From assembly GCF_013201725.1 (NCBI RefSeq), contig NZ_CP053835.1, forward strand, positions 744,001-808,000: a stretch of DNA of 64,000 nucleotides. The letters run 5' to 3'. This DNA is from Arcobacter defluvii. Lineage in GTDB: Bacteria; Campylobacterota; Campylobacteria; Campylobacterales; Arcobacteraceae. How positions within the stretch are numbered: the first letter of the stretch is position 1; every line of letters starts with the position of its first letter. The notes under the pieces are model-generated. The model saw nothing but the letters and a program-made list of their open reading frames with translations. It did no database searches and had not been told where the DNA came from. Position numbers and translations under genes: made by a program. Below are positions 26,834 to 36,485 of this stretch, piece after piece.

Positions 26834-28807
26834 ATAGCAAATTTTAAAGTAGTAAGTGATTATGAACCAAGTGGAGACCAACCAAAAGCAATAAAGGCTT
26901 TGAGTGATAGTATAGAAGCTGGAAACCAATATAACACGCTTTTAGGAGTTACTGGAAGTGGTAAAACTTATACAATAGCTAAAGTTATTGAAAAAGTTCA
27001 AAAGCCAACTCTTATAATGACTCACAATAAAACTTTAGCAGCTCAGCTATACTCTGAATTTAAACAATTTTTCCCAAACAATCATGTTGAATATTTTATT
27101 TCTTATTATGATTATTATCAACCAGAAGCTTATATTCCGAGAAGTGATTTATTTATTGAAAAAGATAGTTCAATAAATGAAGAATTAGAAAGATTAAGAC
27201 TTAGTGCAACAGCTTCACTTTTATCTTTTGATGATGTTATTGTAATTGCTTCTGTTTCTGCAAACTATGGTTTAGGAAATCCTGCTGAATATAAAGCAAT
27301 GGTTCAAAGAGTTGAAGTAGGTTTTGAGTATTCACAAAAAGAGTTTTTATTAAAACTTGTAGAAATGGGTTATAAAAGAAATGATAAATTCTTTGATAGG
27401 GCTGATTTTAGAGTAAATGGTGATGTAATAGATATTTTTCCTGCTTATTTTGAAGATGAATTTATTAGAGTTGAATTTTTTGGTGATGAGGTTGAATCTA
27501 TTTCAAAACATGAATATATCACAAATAATAGAGTAAAAGATTTACAAGAAGTAATAATTTATTCAGTTAATCCTTTCGTTGTTTCAAATGATAAACTTGC
27601 AAATGCTGTAAAAGAAATTGAAGAAGAGTTAGATGAAAGACTTGAATACTTTCAAAAAGAGCAAAAGTTAGTTGAATATCAAAGGCTAAAACAAAGAGTT
27701 GAGTTTGATTTAGAGATGATTGAAGGAACTGGAATGTGTAAAGGAATTGAAAACTATGCACGACATCTAACAGGTCAAAAACCAGGTGAAACTCCTTATT
27801 CTTTACTTGATTATTTTGAACAAATGGAAAAAGATTTTTTACTTGTAGTTGATGAATCACATGTTTCACTTTCTCAATTTAGAGGAATGCATGCTGCTGA
27901 TAGAAGCAGAAAAGAGGTTTTAGTAGAGTATGGATTTAGACTTCCTTCTGCACTTGATAATAGACCATTAAAATTTGATGAGTTTATAAAAAAAGCTCCA
28001 CATTATGTATTTGTAAGTGCAACTCCAAATGAACTTGAACTTGAGATGAGTTCAGTTGTAGCTGAGCAGATTATCCGACCAACTGGACTTCTTGATCCAG
28101 TTATTGATATTGTTGATAGTGAATTTCAAGTGGAAAAACTTCACGATGAAATCAAAAAAGTAATTGCAAAAAATGAAAGAGTTTTAGTAACTGTTTTAAC
28201 TAAAAAAATGGCTGAAGAGTTAGCAAGTTATTATGCTGATTTAGGAATAAAAGTAAAATATATGCACTCTGAAATTGATGCGATTGAAAGAAATCAAATA
28301 ATTAGAGAATTAAGACTTGGAACTTTTGATGTATTAATCGGAATTAATCTTTTAAGAGAAGGTTTGGATATTCCTGAAACTTCTTTAGTTGCTATTTTAG
28401 ATGCAGATAAAGAAGGTTTTTTAAGAAGTCGTACTTCACTTATTCAAACAATAGGAAGAGCAGCTAGAAATGAAAATGGAAGAGTTATTTTATTTGCCAA
28501 AAAAATCACAGCTTCAATGCAATTTGCAATAGATGAAACAAATAGAAGAAGAAAAATCCAAGAAGAACACAATATCAAAAACAATATAACTCCAAAATCT
28601 ACAAAAAGAAAACTAGATGAAAATTTAAAACTCGAAGAGTATGATGATGTGGCTTGGAAAAAACAAAAACTTGAAAAAATGCCAGCAGCTGAGAGAAAGA
28701 AAATCTTAATAGAATTAAATAAACAAATGAAAAAAGCAGCTTCTGATTTAAACTTTGAAGAAGCTATTAGATTAAGAGATGAGATAGCTAAGATTAAAGA
28801 GATATAA
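26834..28807 (+). CDS. uvrB: Excinuclease ABC subunit UvrB with apparent ATA start
   Basis: From 26834 the frame gives 657 residues, the normal UvrB length. The N-terminus contains the essential GDQP adenine-recognition motif (14-17). Walker A GVTGSGKT is at 38-45, the beta-hairpin block [12 protein letters not shown] follows, and later come helicase motifs and the C-terminal UVR motif ([17 protein letters not shown]) that binds UvrC. No ATG, GTG or TTG exists in frame between the TAA at 26810 and the TTG at 26900, and starting at 26900 would remove GDQP. ATA 26834-26836 has AAAGGAG five bases upstream, so it is the most likely start. The nth gene begins 1 bp after the stop. Function: nucleotide excision repair. 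Confidence 0.9.
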   Translation: MANFKVVSDYEPSGDQPKAIKALSDSIEAGNQYNTLLGVTGSGKTYTIAKVIEKVQKPTLIMTHNKTLAAQLYSEFKQFFPNNHVEYFISYYDYYQPEAYIPRSDLFIEKDSSINEELERLRLSATASLLSFDDVIVIASVSANYGLGNPAEYKAMVQRVEVGFEYSQKEFLLKLVEMGYKRNDKFFDRADFRVNGDVIDIFPAYFEDEFIRVEFFGDEVESISKHEYITNNRVKDLQEVIIYSVNPFVVSNDKLANAVKEIEEELDERLEYFQKEQKLVEYQRLKQRVEFDLEMIEGTGMCKGIENYARHLTGQKPGETPYSLLDYFEQMEKDFLLVVDESHVSLSQFRGMHAADRSRKEVLVEYGFRLPSALDNRPLKFDEFIKKAPHYVFVSATPNELELEMSSVVAEQIIRPTGLLDPVIDIVDSEFQVEKLHDEIKKVIAKNERVLVTVLTKKMAEELASYYADLGIKVKYMHSEIDAIERNQIIRELRLGTFDVLIGINLLREGLDIPETSLVAILDADKEGFLRSRTSLIQTIGRAARNENGRVILFAKKITASMQFAIDETNRRRKIQEEHNIKNNITPKSTKRKLDENLKLEEYDDVAWKKQKLEKMPAAERKKILIELNKQMKKAASDLNFEEAIRLRDEIAKIKEI

Positions 28808-28808
28808 G

Positions 28809-29456
28809 ATGAAAAAAGCAACAAAACAAGATATAGAAATAATCAAACAAGCTTTTATTGAAAAGTATAGTGATGCAGTTACAGAGCTAAATTATCGAAA
28901 TGATTATGAATTATTAATAGCTATTATTTTAAGTGCTCAATGTACAGATAAAAGAGTAAATATAATAACTCCAGCACTTTTTGAAAAATATCCAAGTGTT
29001 AAAGAGTTGGCTGTTGCTGAACTTGATGATGTGAAAGAGTTATTAAAATCTTGTTCATTTTTTAATAATAAAGCAAAAAATATCATTAAAATGGCTCAAA
29101 GTGTTTTGATGAATTATGATGGTGAGATTCCCCATGACCAACAAAAACTAATGAAATTAGCAGGTGTTGGAAACAAAACTGCAAATGTTTTTATGATTGA
29201 GTTTGAGGGTGCAAATCTTATGGCTGTTGATACTCATGTTTTTAGAGTTTCTCATAGACTAGGACTTAGTGACGGAAAAACAGTTGATATAACTGAAGCT
29301 GATTTGGTTAAAAAACTAAAAGGGCATGATTTACATATTTTTCATCAAGCAATGGTTTTATTTGGAAGATATATTTGTAAAGCTGTAAAACCTGAGTGTG
29401 AAAATTGTTTGTTTCCTCAGGTTTGTAAAAGTAAAAGTGGATTTAAACCAGCATAA
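28809..29456 (+). CDS. nth: Endonuclease III
   Basis: The 215-residue protein has the helix-hairpin-helix LAGVGNKTANVFM with the catalytic Lys (about 118) and the catalytic Asp in MAVDTHVFRV (about 136). The C-terminal [4Fe-4S] ligand set is C-x6-C-x2-C-x5-C (CKAVKPECENCLFPQVC). It removes oxidised pyrimidines in base excision repair. It directly follows uvrB. Cluster loading would depend on the suf/nif systems in this window. Confidence 0.95.
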   Translation: MKKATKQDIEIIKQAFIEKYSDAVTELNYRNDYELLIAIILSAQCTDKRVNIITPALFEKYPSVKELAVAELDDVKELLKSCSFFNNKAKNIIKMAQSVLMNYDGEIPHDQQKLMKLAGVGNKTANVFMIEFEGANLMAVDTHVFRVSHRLGLSDGKTVDITEADLVKKLKGHDLHIFHQAMVLFGRYICKAVKPECENCLFPQVCKSKSGFKPA

Positions 29457-29489
29457 AAGAAGAGTTACTTTAACGTACATTCTTCTTTT
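29455..29489. terminator. Weak inverted repeat at the convergent nth / unknown gene ends
   Basis: AAAAGAAGA (29455-29463) and TCTTCTTTT (29481-29489) are 9-bp perfect arms with a 17-base loop covering the stop codons of both convergent genes. The long loop makes termination uncertain. Confidence 0.4.
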
Positions 29490-29875
29490 AAATTTGAGAA
29501 ATCTTTAAATACAAAATTATTTTCTATTTTGTCTATTTCAACATTTGAAGATACACATAAAAACTCTTTGTCATTTTTCTTTATAAGATATGTAAATTTA
29601 TAAATAAATTTTGTTTTAGAACTTACTACTTTGTTGTTTAATAGTTCAGCTGTCAATCCTTCTATACTTACATTTTTTTCTTTTTCATATTTTTCTTTAA
29701 ACATTTTAGGAAAAAAGTTCTCTTGGTTTTTTTCATATACTATGAAAGCAACAGTAGAAATAATAATAATCAATAAAAGGATTATAAACTCTCTTTTTTC
29801 AAATTGGCTATTTACTTTATACAATATCAAAGTAATAGCTATGATTAAAATAGCAATGGCAATAATTATTTGCAT
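29465..29875 (-). CDS. Membrane protein of unknown function (136 aa)
   Basis: Two N-terminal membrane helices (about 3-20 and 29-48) are followed by an 85-residue soluble region, predicted beta-rich (KFIYKFTYLIKKNDKEFLCVSSNVEID). The start ATG 29875 has AAGGAAT upstream. No family recognised. It is convergent to nth and has its own start region of about 80 bp shared with glpD. Confidence 0.7.
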   Translation of the reverse strand: MQIIIAIAILIIAITLILYKVNSQFEKREFIILLLIIIISTVAFIVYEKNQENFFPKMFKEKYEKEKNVSIEGLTAELLNNKVVSSKTKFIYKFTYLIKKNDKEFLCVSSNVEIDKIENNFVFKDFSNLKEECTLK

Positions 29876-29953
29876 TTAATTCCTTTTTATTTATTTTTAT
29901 TATATCCTAGCTTAGCAAAAAGCTTTTTTTAAATACCTTTAATTGAGAAAAAT

Positions 29954-31543
29954 ATGATAAATTCAATAGATGAAAACTATGATATTGTTGTGATTGGCGG
30001 TGGAGCTGTTGGAAGTGGAATATGTCTTGATGCAACACTTAGAGGTTATAAAGTTTTACTTTTAGAAAAAGATGATTTTGGAAGTAAAGCTAGTTCTAAA
30101 AGTTCAAAATTAGTTCATGGTGGAGTTAGGTATCTTGAAAAAGCAATTAAAGAGTTTGATAAATCTCAATATAATTTAGTAAAAGAAGCTTTAAAAGAAA
30201 GAGCAATTTTTTTAAAAAATGCTTCAAATATATCAAGAAAATTAAAAATAAATATTCCAAATTATTCTTATTTTAGCCTAATTAAAAACTATATAGGTTT
30301 GTTTATTTATAAAATAATTTCATTTAAAAATAGTTTAGGTAATAGCACTTTTTTAAATAAAGTTGTTAGTAGCTACTATTTTAAAAATTTAAGAAAAAAG
30401 AATTTAAAAGCATGTATTTCATTTTACGATGGAACTTTTTTAGATTTTAGAATGATAATCTCACTTATACAATCAGCTTTTGAAAATGGTGCAGTTGTTA
30501 AAAATTATTGTGAAGTTAAAAATTTTTTATATGATGATAATCATAATATTTTAGGTGTGAAGTATTTTGATAAAGTAAAAAATGAAGAGTTTGAAATCAA
30601 ATCAAAAGTTATCATAAATGCAACAGGTGCAAATGTTGATAATATGAGATTTTTAGATAATGAAACAAAAGAAGTTTTAACTTTAAGTAGTGGAATTCAT
30701 ATTGTTGTTTCAAAGGATTTTTTATCTTCTGATGAAGCAATTTTGATACCAAATACAAGTGATAATAGAGTTATTTTTGTATTGCCTTTTTTAGAACATT
30801 GTTTAATAGGAACAACAGATAATAAAACTTTTTATGAGGAAAATTCAAAAGTAAAAGATGAAGAAATAGAGTATTTATTAAAAGAGGTAAATAATTATTT
30901 TGATAAAACTTTATCAAAAGATGATATTTTATCTTCATGGAGTGGAATTCGACCTCTTGTAAAAAGTGACAAATCAAAAACAGAACAAATAAACAGAGAA
31001 CATTCGATTTTTACTTCAAAAAGTGGTTTAGTTTCGATTTGCGGTGGAAAATGGACTACTTATAGAAAAATGGCAAATGATATGATGGATTATTTAATAA
31101 AGCAAGAAAAAATTGAAAAGAAAGAGCTGTGTAAAACAAAAAAATATAAACTTGTAGGAAATAAACAAAAGAAAAAAAACTTAGAAAAATTAACTTCATT
31201 TTATCCTATTTCAAAAAAAACAAAAAAATCTTTGATTTCACTTTATGGAGATAATTCAACAAAGATTTTAGCACTTGCAGATGAAAATAAAGATTTTGAT
31301 TTATTACATGAAAGATTTCCTTATTTAAAAAAAGAGATAGAATATTGTATAAAAGAAGAGTTTATTCAAAAACCAATAGATTATTTAGCAAGAAGAATAG
31401 GGCTTTGTTTTGTAGATAAAAAATCTTCTTTAGAACTTGTTGATATTGTTTGTGAAAAAATGGCAAAAATTTTGAAATGGGATATTGAAAAAAAAGAAAA
31501 AGAGAAATTTGAAGCAAAAGAGTTTATTCAAAACTATTTTTAA
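29954..31543 (+). CDS. glpD: FAD-dependent glycerol-3-phosphate dehydrogenase
   Basis: The 529-residue protein has the N-terminal FAD-binding IGGGAVGSG (14-22), the GlpD signature SSKSSKLVHGGVRYLE (about 51-66), and the substrate-region GTTDNKTFYEE and CGGKWTTYRKMA blocks. It oxidises glycerol-3-phosphate to dihydroxyacetone phosphate and passes electrons to quinone at the inner membrane. No glpK or glpF is nearby. Unusually, the C-terminal domain is lysine-rich and divergent. Confidence in family is high. Confidence 0.88.
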   Translation: MINSIDENYDIVVIGGGAVGSGICLDATLRGYKVLLLEKDDFGSKASSKSSKLVHGGVRYLEKAIKEFDKSQYNLVKEALKERAIFLKNASNISRKLKINIPNYSYFSLIKNYIGLFIYKIISFKNSLGNSTFLNKVVSSYYFKNLRKKNLKACISFYDGTFLDFRMIISLIQSAFENGAVVKNYCEVKNFLYDDNHNILGVKYFDKVKNEEFEIKSKVIINATGANVDNMRFLDNETKEVLTLSSGIHIVVSKDFLSSDEAILIPNTSDNRVIFVLPFLEHCLIGTTDNKTFYEENSKVKDEEIEYLLKEVNNYFDKTLSKDDILSSWSGIRPLVKSDKSKTEQINREHSIFTSKSGLVSICGGKWTTYRKMANDMMDYLIKQEKIEKKELCKTKKYKLVGNKQKKKNLEKLTSFYPISKKTKKSLISLYGDNSTKILALADENKDFDLLHERFPYLKKEIEYCIKEEFIQKPIDYLARRIGLCFVDKKSSLELVDIVCEKMAKILKWDIEKKEKEKFEAKEFIQNYF

Positions 31544-31608
31544 TAATTAACAGTAAATTAACAGCTCTTTGTAATACTTTCATAAATTTTTAATACAAGG
31601 TAAAATTT

Positions 31609-33606
31609 ATGAATAGAATTATTTCTCTATCACTTGTAACAACTGCTGTTTTATTTGCAAGTGAAACTAATACATTGGAAACTATCAGTGTAGTTGAAAC
31701 TGCAAACTCAAAAATAGTAAAAGATGTTAGCAGTGAACAAATAAAAAGTGCCGATTTAGCAGAAGCATTGATGAAAAATATACCATCAATTTCAATTGTA
31801 AGAAGAAGTGGAATAGCAAATGATATTATTTTAAGAGGACAAAAAAAAGATAATATAAATATTTTACTTGATGATGCAAAAATTTATGGAGCTTGTCCAA
31901 ATAGAATGGATCCAGCAACATCTCATGTTTTAACTAATAATATTGAAAGTGTAAAAGTAATTGAAGGTCCTTATGATGTTGAAAACTTTGGAACTTTAAG
32001 TGGTTTAGTTCAAGTTAAAACTAAAGAACCAACAAAAGATCTTCATGGTGAAATTAACTTAAATGCAGGAAGTTATGGTTATACAAAAGCTAGTGCAACT
32101 GTAAGTGGTGGAACAGATAGATTTAAACTTTTAGTTTCTGCTTCAACTGAAAGAAGTGATCAGTATGAAGATGGAAATGGGAATGATTTTTATGAACAAC
32201 AAATATTAAAAGGAATGAATGCTATTCCAAATGCAATGAATCCAATGATGCCAGCAACTAATGCTACATATATTAATCCAAACCAAAAAGCATATGAGAA
32301 ACAAACTGTTTTAACAAAAGGTCAATTTAATATAGATGATGATCAAGAAATAAAACTTTCTTACACAGCAAATAGAAGTGATAATGTTTTATATCCAACA
32401 GGAACAATGGATGCTGATTATGATGATTCAAATATTTATACAGTTGGATATACTGCAAGAAATTTAGGAGATTTTTCTAAACAATTAGATTTAGATTATT
32501 ACTATTCAGATGTTGATCATCCTATGAGTACAAGATTGAGAAATAGTGGATTAACAACTTATAATACTGCTCATTATAAAACTTCAATTTGGGGAACTAA
32601 AATAAAAAATAGCGTTGAAGTTGCAGATTCATTAGTTACTGTAGGATTAGATACAAGTGTAAGAAACTGGAGAGGTGAAAACTTTAGAACGGATACAACA
32701 ACAGGAATTACAACTTATACAGGTTCTAGTTTAGCATCAACTGATACAACAAATAAAGCCATTTTTTCAAAAATTGAAAAATCATTTGGAAAATTAGATT
32801 TAGAAATGGGTGCAAGATATGATTATACAGATATTGATTCATCAAGTATTTTAAAAACTGATAAAAAATATGCTTCATTAAATGCAAATATTTTTGGAAT
32901 TTATAATGCTGATGAATATACAAAATATTTTGCAGGAATAGGAAAATCAGCAAGAGTTCCAGATGCAAGAGAACTTTATACAACTGGTATGGGAACTCAA
33001 GGAAATTCTGATTTAGAAGATGTAAAAAATTATGAAGTAGATTTAGGATTTGATAAGACTATTGGAAATTTCAATATAAGACCAAAATTATTTTATTCAG
33101 TGCTAAAAGATTATATTTATAATACTGGAAATAAATTTGAAAATATTGATGCAAAAATTTATGGATTTGATGTAAGTGGACTTTATGTAGTTACAGATAA
33201 TTTTTCATTTGATTATGGTATAGCTTACCAAAGAGGTAAAAAAGATGAGGATGTTACTGATAAAGATTTAGCAGAAATACCACCATTAAAAGTAAATCTA
33301 GCTTTAAATTATGAACAAGATAAAGCTAAATATACAGCTGAGGTTATTGCAGTTGATAGATGGGATAGTTATGATGATAGTGCCAGAGAACAAGAATTAG
33401 GTGGTTATGCAGTTGTTAATTTAAAATATACAAATCAATTACATAAAAATTTTAGTTTAACACTTGGTATTGATAATATATTTGATAAAACTTATGCTTC
33501 AACAAATACATATCAAGATATTACGTATGCAACAATTAATTCAGAAAGAGTGTTACTTAATGATCCAGGACGTTATGGATATGTAAACTTAAAATATAGC
33601 TTTTAA
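31609..33606 (+). CDS. TonB-dependent outer-membrane receptor, OprC/NosA-type copper receptor
   Basis: The 665-residue protein has a signal peptide (about 1-17, cleavage near LFAS-ET). A plug domain runs to about 140 with VEGPYDVENFGTLSGLVQVKT-type ends, followed by a beta-barrel closing with YVNLKYSF. C96-P-N-R-M100 in YGACPNRMDP and H304-P-M306 in the barrel form the CxxxM-HxM set known to bind copper in Pseudomonas OprC. A Met-rich barrel stretch (M203, M210, M213, M214) adds to this. It probably imports copper through the outer membrane with TonB energy. No inner-membrane partner is adjacent. Confidence 0.85.
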   Translation: MNRIISLSLVTTAVLFASETNTLETISVVETANSKIVKDVSSEQIKSADLAEALMKNIPSISIVRRSGIANDIILRGQKKDNINILLDDAKIYGACPNRMDPATSHVLTNNIESVKVIEGPYDVENFGTLSGLVQVKTKEPTKDLHGEINLNAGSYGYTKASATVSGGTDRFKLLVSASTERSDQYEDGNGNDFYEQQILKGMNAIPNAMNPMMPATNATYINPNQKAYEKQTVLTKGQFNIDDDQEIKLSYTANRSDNVLYPTGTMDADYDDSNIYTVGYTARNLGDFSKQLDLDYYYSDVDHPMSTRLRNSGLTTYNTAHYKTSIWGTKIKNSVEVADSLVTVGLDTSVRNWRGENFRTDTTTGITTYTGSSLASTDTTNKAIFSKIEKSFGKLDLEMGARYDYTDIDSSSILKTDKKYASLNANIFGIYNADEYTKYFAGIGKSARVPDARELYTTGMGTQGNSDLEDVKNYEVDLGFDKTIGNFNIRPKLFYSVLKDYIYNTGNKFENIDAKIYGFDVSGLYVVTDNFSFDYGIAYQRGKKDEDVTDKDLAEIPPLKVNLALNYEQDKAKYTAEVIAVDRWDSYDDSAREQELGGYAVVNLKYTNQLHKNFSLTLGIDNIFDKTYASTNTYQDITYATINSERVLLNDPGRYGYVNLKYSF

Positions 33607-33618
33607 AAGCTATATTTT
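33591..33618. terminator. 28-bp perfect palindrome at convergent gene ends
   Basis: AAAATATAGCTTTT and its exact complement lie with no spacer and carry the stop codons of both the TonB receptor and the convergent HD gene. With the flanking T residues it should act as a bidirectional terminator. Confidence 0.75.
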
Positions 33619-34846
33619 AATCAAAATCCATTCTAGCTTGTGTTTGTCCTGTTGTTCCAAATTCATAATCGATTTGAGTAGCAATTGCTTTGAAATCTAT
33701 TCCTTGAATCTCTTTTAAACTTTTTAAAATCTCTTTTTTACCACTTATTAATTCTTTAGATTTTATTCCATGTGAGATTGATAAACTAGCTTCCACAAAT
33801 GCTGATAATTTATCACACTGTTTTAATGCAAGTCCATCAATTGCTTCATATTTATCAATGTTATATTTTGAAATATCTTCTACAACTTCAATTTTTCCAT
33901 TGTGTTTGATTTTATTTGTAAATTCTTCTTTAATTCCATCATAAAGACCTAAGATATAAGAAAACTCTTCATGCAAAGTTTCTGGAATATTTGGCAGAAT
34001 ATCATCTTCAATTTTTTCTATTTCATACTCTGCAATTATGTCAGATAATTCATCAACGCAGTATTTTACAGGAGTAATAATATCTCGTGTTAAAGCTTCA
34101 GGTAAATCATGAAATAAAGCTGTAAAAAAATTGTTTTGTAATCTTTTATCACAAGCTTTTACTTCAAGTGAGAAAAAATATCCAAATATTGCAACAGTAA
34201 GCATATGTCCTAAAACTGATGTTTCAGGGATTCTTGGAGTTTGAGCCCATCTTTTTTGGAATCTTAATCTACCACTTAAATCTACAATTTTTCCTAATTT
34301 TTTATTTAATGCAATTTTTCGCACTCCAATTAATTCATAATAATCTTCAAGCTCTTCATCAACACTTTTTTTTACATCTTCAATATCATTTAAAAATTGA
34401 CTTGTTTGATAAACTATTGAAAACTCCCATTTTGTTGCAAGATATGAAGCTGCTTTTAAAATAAATCTCTCTTTTTTATACATTTCTGGATTGTTTAAAA
34501 ACTCTTCAAATTTTTGTAAAAAAGTTCCATTATCAATATCTTTTATAGAAGAAGATAATTTTGAAATAACCCAACTATTAATCTCTTTTGATTTTTTTTG
34601 TAAAGCTTTTCTAAAAACATCAGGTCTTATATCAGTTACAACTACACGTCTTAAAAATTCAAAAATACCAGCTTCTATTAAGTGTGTAAAATTTATATCT
34701 TTTTCCAGTTTTGCTATAAAATAAGCAATTATAAATTTGTGAGCTTGTTTATCAAGTTCTACTAGTTCAACCATTCTTGGATAATCATTCCATCTTTGAA
34801 TAGATGCACTTGAGAAAATATAATCTATAATCTTTGGATTTATCAA
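33617..34846 (-). CDS. HD-domain phosphohydrolase
   Basis: The 409-residue protein carries an HD-type metal-binding set in its second half: PETSVLGHMLTVA (first His), FFTALFHDLPEALTRDIITPVKY (HD pair, like the YfbR/HD_3 nucleotidase group), and later KQCDKLSAFVEA (distal Asp). The first 190 residues are helical, with RVVVTDIRPDVFRKAL suggesting a degenerate second copy. Substrate is unknown, possibly nucleotide 5'-monophosphates. The start is TTG 34846 with AAGGA six bases upstream; it overlaps the stop of the small gene upstream by four bases. Confidence 0.78.
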   Translation of the reverse strand: MINPKIIDYIFSSASIQRWNDYPRMVELVELDKQAHKFIIAYFIAKLEKDINFTHLIEAGIFEFLRRVVVTDIRPDVFRKALQKKSKEINSWVISKLSSSIKDIDNGTFLQKFEEFLNNPEMYKKERFILKAASYLATKWEFSIVYQTSQFLNDIEDVKKSVDEELEDYYELIGVRKIALNKKLGKIVDLSGRLRFQKRWAQTPRIPETSVLGHMLTVAIFGYFFSLEVKACDKRLQNNFFTALFHDLPEALTRDIITPVKYCVDELSDIIAEYEIEKIEDDILPNIPETLHEEFSYILGLYDGIKEEFTNKIKHNGKIEVVEDISKYNIDKYEAIDGLALKQCDKLSAFVEASLSISHGIKSKELISGKKEILKSLKEIQGIDFKAIATQIDYEFGTTGQTQARMDFD

Positions 34847-34956
34847 TTTTTATCCTTTGGATCTTTTTTATCATCGTTAAAAAACATCATTTTTTTGCCA
34901 AGTAACATTAAACTAACAACAATAAACATCATTAAATATACTTGCCAATCATTCAT
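34843..34956 (-). CDS. 37-residue single-pass membrane miniprotein
   Basis: ATG 34956 opens a frame of 37 codons. It has a hydrophobic helix (YLMMFIVVSLMLLG) and a charged C-terminal tail (FFNDDKKDPKDKN). Its TGA overlaps the TTG start of the HD gene (TTGA), a typical translational-coupling arrangement, and the HD gene's AAGGA lies inside its 3' end. Methionine-rich. It resembles CcoQ-like or other small membrane subunits only in size. No family recognised. Confidence 0.55.
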   Translation of the reverse strand: MNDWQVYLMMFIVVSLMLLGKKMMFFNDDKKDPKDKN

Positions 34957-35058
34957 AAAATATGCCTTTTTAAATTTGTTTGATTATGTCATAATATTGA
35001 TAAATAGGCACTTATAAGAAATATTTTATCACTTTGATGCAAAATCAAAAATTAGATG

Positions 35059-35064
35059 TATAAT
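35059..35064 (+). promoter_or_regulatory. Extended -10 box for the DUF2156 gene
   Basis: TG-TATAAT followed by TCGC, 31 bp upstream of the ATG at 35095. The 138-bp gap before it is divergent promoter DNA shared with the minus-strand miniprotein/HD unit; nothing else is visible in it. Confidence 0.55.
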
Positions 35065-35094
35065 TCGCAAAAAATTTCTTAAGGAAAAAACAAA

Positions 35095-36075
35095 ATGTCA
35101 ACTTTGACAATAAACAATCATACTTTAGAACACTTTGATTTAAGTGCAAAAGATACGATGAATGAATACTTAAAATTAATAAATGTTGATTTAAGTGATT
35201 ATACATTTGCTGGAAATTACATATGGTTATCAACAGCAACAGGATTTTATGCAATAGTAAATGATACTTTTTGTCTGTTTATTCTAAATTCTGGAACATT
35301 AACTATGCTTTTACCTCCAATTGGTAAAAAAGAGAATACTTATGAAGCAATGCTTAAATGCTTTGAAATAATGAATGCACATAATAGTAATAGAAATTAT
35401 TCAAAAATAGAGTATGTTCATGAAGAGTTACTCGAAGGTTTTGTTGATTATTTAGAAGAGGGGACTTTAGTTTATGAAATGCTAAAAGATTTTATTGTAG
35501 AGAAGAAACTTGTAGATTATATTTATAAAGTTGAAGATTTAATAGATTTAAAAGGCGATTCATACAAATCAAAAAGAAATGAAATAAATAGATTTAGAAA
35601 AGTTTATCCAAATCATAGATTAGAAATTTTAGACAAAGAAAAACATTCAAAAGAAGTTTTAGCTCTTTTTAACAAATGGGTAAAAGATAGAACAACTTAT
35701 ATGCCAAAAGAAGAGGTTGAAGCTTTTTTAGATGGAATATATTTTGAAAGATTTGCAGTTAAAAGACTGATAAATGATTATGACAAATTAGATGTTATAG
35801 GTTTAGTAATTTATATAAATGATGAAATAAAAGGTTTTACTGTTGGTGAAAAAATAAATGAAACTACAGCTAGTGTAATTATAGAAAAAACAGATTTTGA
35901 AGTTTTAGGTTGTGCTCAGTTTATTTTTAGAGAGTTTACAAAAATACTAAAAGATAAATATGCAATCGAATATATTAATGTTGGTGATGATATGGGATTT
36001 GAAAATCTTAAAAAAGTAAAAATGTCATATAGACCTAAAAAAATTGTTCCTAAATATGTAATTTATCAAAAATGA
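35095..36075 (+). CDS. DUF2156 (phosphatidylglycerol lysyltransferase C-domain-like) protein
   Basis: The 326-residue soluble protein looks like a stand-alone DUF2156 domain, a double GNAT fold related to the catalytic part of MprF/LPG synthase. GDSYKSKRNEINRFRKVYPNHRLEIL in the centre is the family's conserved K..R..I..F.K.YP block, and the C-terminal YINVGDDMGFENLKKVKMSYRPKKIV is its closing block. The transferred group is unknown. The following GNAT gene overlaps it (ATGA), so they are coupled. Confidence 0.78.
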   Translation: MSTLTINNHTLEHFDLSAKDTMNEYLKLINVDLSDYTFAGNYIWLSTATGFYAIVNDTFCLFILNSGTLTMLLPPIGKKENTYEAMLKCFEIMNAHNSNRNYSKIEYVHEELLEGFVDYLEEGTLVYEMLKDFIVEKKLVDYIYKVEDLIDLKGDSYKSKRNEINRFRKVYPNHRLEILDKEKHSKEVLALFNKWVKDRTTYMPKEEVEAFLDGIYFERFAVKRLINDYDKLDVIGLVIYINDEIKGFTVGEKINETTASVIIEKTDFEVLGCAQFIFREFTKILKDKYAIEYINVGDDMGFENLKKVKMSYRPKKIVPKYVIYQK

Positions 36076-36485
36076 TTAAAAAAGCAAAAAAAGAAAATCT
36101 AAAATTTTTATATGATTTAGAAAACAAAGTTTTTACAAATGACCCTTTTTCTTTAAGTAAAGAGTCTTTTAAATATCATATTTTGAAAAACTATTTATAT
36201 GTATTTGAAATAGATGAAAAAATTGTTGGTTATATTTTATGGCTTGAAAGAAAAAACTATTTTAGATTATATTCTTTAGCAATTGATAGTGATTTTCAAG
36301 CTTTAGGAATTGCTTCAAAATTACTTGAATATAGTTTTGAAAATCTCAAAAATAAAAATTACTCATTAGAAGTTAAAATAACAAATATAAAAGCAATAAA
36401 ATTATATGAAAAATTTGGATTTAAAATAAAAAAAGTTTTAAAAGATTATTATGAAGATAGTGATGGATATTTGATGGTAAAGTAG
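36072..36485 (+). CDS. GNAT-family N-acetyltransferase
   Basis: The 137-residue protein has the GNAT core: LYSLAIDSDFQALGIASKLLEY (beta-4 and the acyl-CoA pyrophosphate loop, about 67-88) and the end pattern VKITNIKAIKLYEKFGFKIKKVLKDYY typical of RimI-like enzymes. The canonical Q/R-x-x-G-x-G/A is present as QALGIA. The substrate is unknown. Its ATG overlaps the DUF2156 stop. Confidence 0.88.
   Translation: MIKKAKKENLKFLYDLENKVFTNDPFSLSKESFKYHILKNYLYVFEIDEKIVGYILWLERKNYFRLYSLAIDSDFQALGIASKLLEYSFENLKNKNYSLEVKITNIKAIKLYEKFGFKIKKVLKDYYEDSDGYLMVK

Noticed and set aside
26900-28807. uvrB starting at TTG 26900
   Set aside because: It would remove the conserved GDQP motif and the first 22 residues, and no ribosome-binding site precedes it.
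28444-28824. 126-codon minus-strand ORF at the 3' end of uvrB
   Set aside because: Antisense to the conserved UvrB C-terminus; composition is that of a shadow frame.
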